Shown here one piece after another: positions 4,753-6,023 of a stretch of 6,023 nucleotides of DNA. Position numbers and translations under genes: made by a program. Under the pieces are notes generated by a model, which searched no databases, was not told where the DNA came from, and was given only the letters and a program-made list of their open reading frames with translations. Position 1 is the stretch's first letter. Every line of letters begins with the position of its first letter. This stretch comes from Candidatus Bathyarchaeota archaeon (GTDB lineage: Archaea; Thermoproteota; Bathyarchaeia; Bathyarchaeales; Bathycorpusculaceae), in assembly GCA_030673805.1 (NCBI GenBank), contig DAOVIH010000064.1, positions 1 through 6,023 on the forward strand, read 5' to 3'.

Positions 4753-6023
4753 TTATTTCAGATAAACTTCCAGAATCGGAGATAGATCTGTTAAGTTATT
4801 GAGTACAACCTTTTGGTTAGAAACCGTGTAAAGGACGTTGCCTATGTAGAGTGCCCTGTTTATCCAGTAGTTGCTGTCATGTAAGTCCCTTTCTACGTGA
4901 GTGATCGTTCCCCTTAGAACAAAGCCGTCACCAGTGGTTAATCCAAAGACGTAAGCTCCTTGCCAAACGAAGGTTCCATAATTGCGGGGATCGGGAGGAT
5001 AAACTGTCTTGTCAATTTCAGCTAATGTAACCGGAATCACCAGCAGGTTTTTCGGTTTGTCGAATAGGAAAGCTTTGTGATCCCAAAGTATTGGAGAATC
5101 AGTCCCTCTATCACCGATTACATAAGTGTCCAGTTGTTTAGGATCGTTGACGTTGCTAACATCGAAGAGAGACAGTTTCACCCCTTGGTACCAAGCCCAG
5201 TCTGTTTCGATAGCTTCAACGGTTTCTTTGCCTACGCCTATCAGATGATTTTCGTCGTAAGGATGTAGATAATCTGAGTAGCCAGGAATCTTCAGTTCAC
5301 CTAGGACTTTTGGATCATTGGGTTGACTTAAGTCAATAACGAAAAGCGGATCCACGGTCTCGAAAGTTACAAGATAGCACTTGTCCCCCATGAATCTGGC
5401 TGAGTGCAGATCCTCGCCTACCGCTAGGTTCTCTAGTTTACCGACTAAACTCAGATTCATGTTCAAGACATAGACGTTGTTTTGTTGAATGCCATTTGTT
5501 CTGGAGTTGGTGGCTAGTCTGAAATATTCGTTGTTTTCATCCATGGAAAACTGATTTAGAACGTAACCGGGCACTTTGCCCTCAGCTTCAAACGCAAATC
5601 CACCCTCATCGATTCTTATTCGGTGAATTTCAGTTCCATCTCTAGACCAGTAAGTTACGTAAACATTGCCTGGGGAAACGTACATGTTACTTGTACTTCC
5701 AGTCATTATCGTCATGTTTGTGGGGTCCTGTTCGTTGTCAAGAATATTCAACCCTATGTAGGTCGTAAAGGTGTAATAATCGTCACTGACATTACTGTAA
5801 AAGATTCTTGTAGCTTCGATTTCTGAGATTTTTTCGTCTTCACAGACTTTTGGAAGGATTACGGTTTCATTGACAACTGAAGCTGGCTGGCTCACAACCG
5901 CATAAACGTAGTTGTCCACCATCCTAGAATTGAAGTAGCTACCACTTGTTGTGAAGTCTCTGGTCAAAACTGGAGCGGCCTTGTTGGAAATATCAAAGAT
6001 TTTTATGAAGGTGTTGACGTTTC
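4753..6023 (-). CDS. Secreted beta-propeller domain protein, 3' part (5' end outside window)
   Basis: The C-terminal 422 residues of a large protein; the frame is open to the right edge, so the TTG at 5967 is an internal Leu. The 18 residues before it (N-V-N-T-F-I-K-I-F-D-I-S-N-K...) continue the domain. It resembles the archaeal and bacterial family of exported proteins with a C-terminal propeller distantly related to WD40 (Pfam beta propeller domain, PF09826, from memory). Blade-like strands recur: IKIFDISNKAAPV (6-18), LFVIDLSQPNDPKVL (226-240) and LSLFDVSNVNDPKQL (283-297). Strongly conserved-looking stretches are GELKIPGYSDYLHPYDENHLIG (about 241-262) and YVIGDRGTDS (about 300-309). Five N-glycosylation sequons (Asn 51, 77, 102, 189 and 409) and only two Cys fit a protein outside the cell. 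No membrane anchor lies at the C-terminus; a signal peptide or anchor would be in the missing part. The biological role of the family is not established; adhesion or binding to surface polymers is inference. It ends with TAA. Confidence 0.88.
   Translation of the reverse strand, partial: NVNTFIKIFDISNKAAPVLTRDFTTSGSYFNSRMVDNYVYAVVSQPASVVNETVILPKVCEDEKISEIEATRIFYSNVSDDYYTFTTYIGLNILDNEQDPTNMTIMTGSTSNMYVSPGNVYVTYWSRDGTEIHRIRIDEGGFAFEAEGKVPGYVLNQFSMDENNEYFRLATNSRTNGIQQNNVYVLNMNLSLVGKLENLAVGEDLHSARFMGDKCYLVTFETVDPLFVIDLSQPNDPKVLGELKIPGYSDYLHPYDENHLIGVGKETVEAIETDWAWYQGVKLSLFDVSNVNDPKQLDTYVIGDRGTDSPILWDHKAFLFDKPKNLLVIPVTLAEIDKTVYPPDPRNYGTFVWQGAYVFGLTTGDGFVLRGTITHVERDLHDSNYWINRALYIGNVLYTVSNQKVVLNNLTDLSPILEVYLK

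Noticed and set aside
5965..5967. TTG as the start of the propeller gene
   Set aside because: The same frame continues without a stop to the window edge and encodes a propeller-like strand (IKIFDISN), so the real start is outside the window.
1..6023. CRISPR array, tRNA or rRNA, insertion sequence, phage or defence cassette
   Set aside because: I saw no regularly spaced repeats, no T-loop or cloverleaf pattern, no transposase or integrase, and all main genes are ordinary families.

Overview
The window looks like ordinary archaeal chromosome, by eye in the low 40s for percent GC, with five protein genes. The archaeal reading rests on three things. The asparaginyl-tRNA synthetase and the secreted beta-propeller protein both resemble archaeal family members. 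Candidate promoters are TATA/BRE-like rather than -35/-10. Gene ends carry plain oligo-T tracts. The protein styles (a short zinc ribbon plus two membrane helices, a B12-type radical SAM enzyme, a secreted propeller) recall Bathyarchaeia-like Thermoproteota, but that placement is an impression and not shown by the sequence.

Layout from left to right: (1) the 3' part of a radical SAM gene on + (1-1073), cut by the left edge. (2) A 64-base convergent gap holding oligo-T tracts for the gene that follows on the minus strand. (3) asnS on - (1138-2421). (4) An MFS transporter gene on - (2480-3724), 58 bases upstream of asnS and read in the same direction, with no visible terminator between them. 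(5) A divergent, apparently non-coding region of about 550 bases (3725-4275). It holds a long imperfect hairpin (4004-4070) and a perfect 14-bp tandem repeat (4168-4195), with promoter candidates at both ends. (6) A small membrane-anchored zinc-ribbon gene on + (4276-4611). (7) A convergent gap with a small hairpin and a two-way oligo-T palindrome. (8) The 3' part of a secreted beta-propeller protein gene on - (4753-6023), cut by the right edge.

The genes do not form an obvious pathway. AsnRS is housekeeping, the MFS protein and the propeller are envelope functions, and the radical SAM enzyme has no assignable substrate here. I found no CRISPR array, rRNA, tRNA, transposase or clear new multi-gene system. 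The part most worth a second look is the divergent region 3725-4275, where a hairpin ending in an oligo-U tract and a duplicated palindromic motif suggest a small RNA or regulatory DNA.
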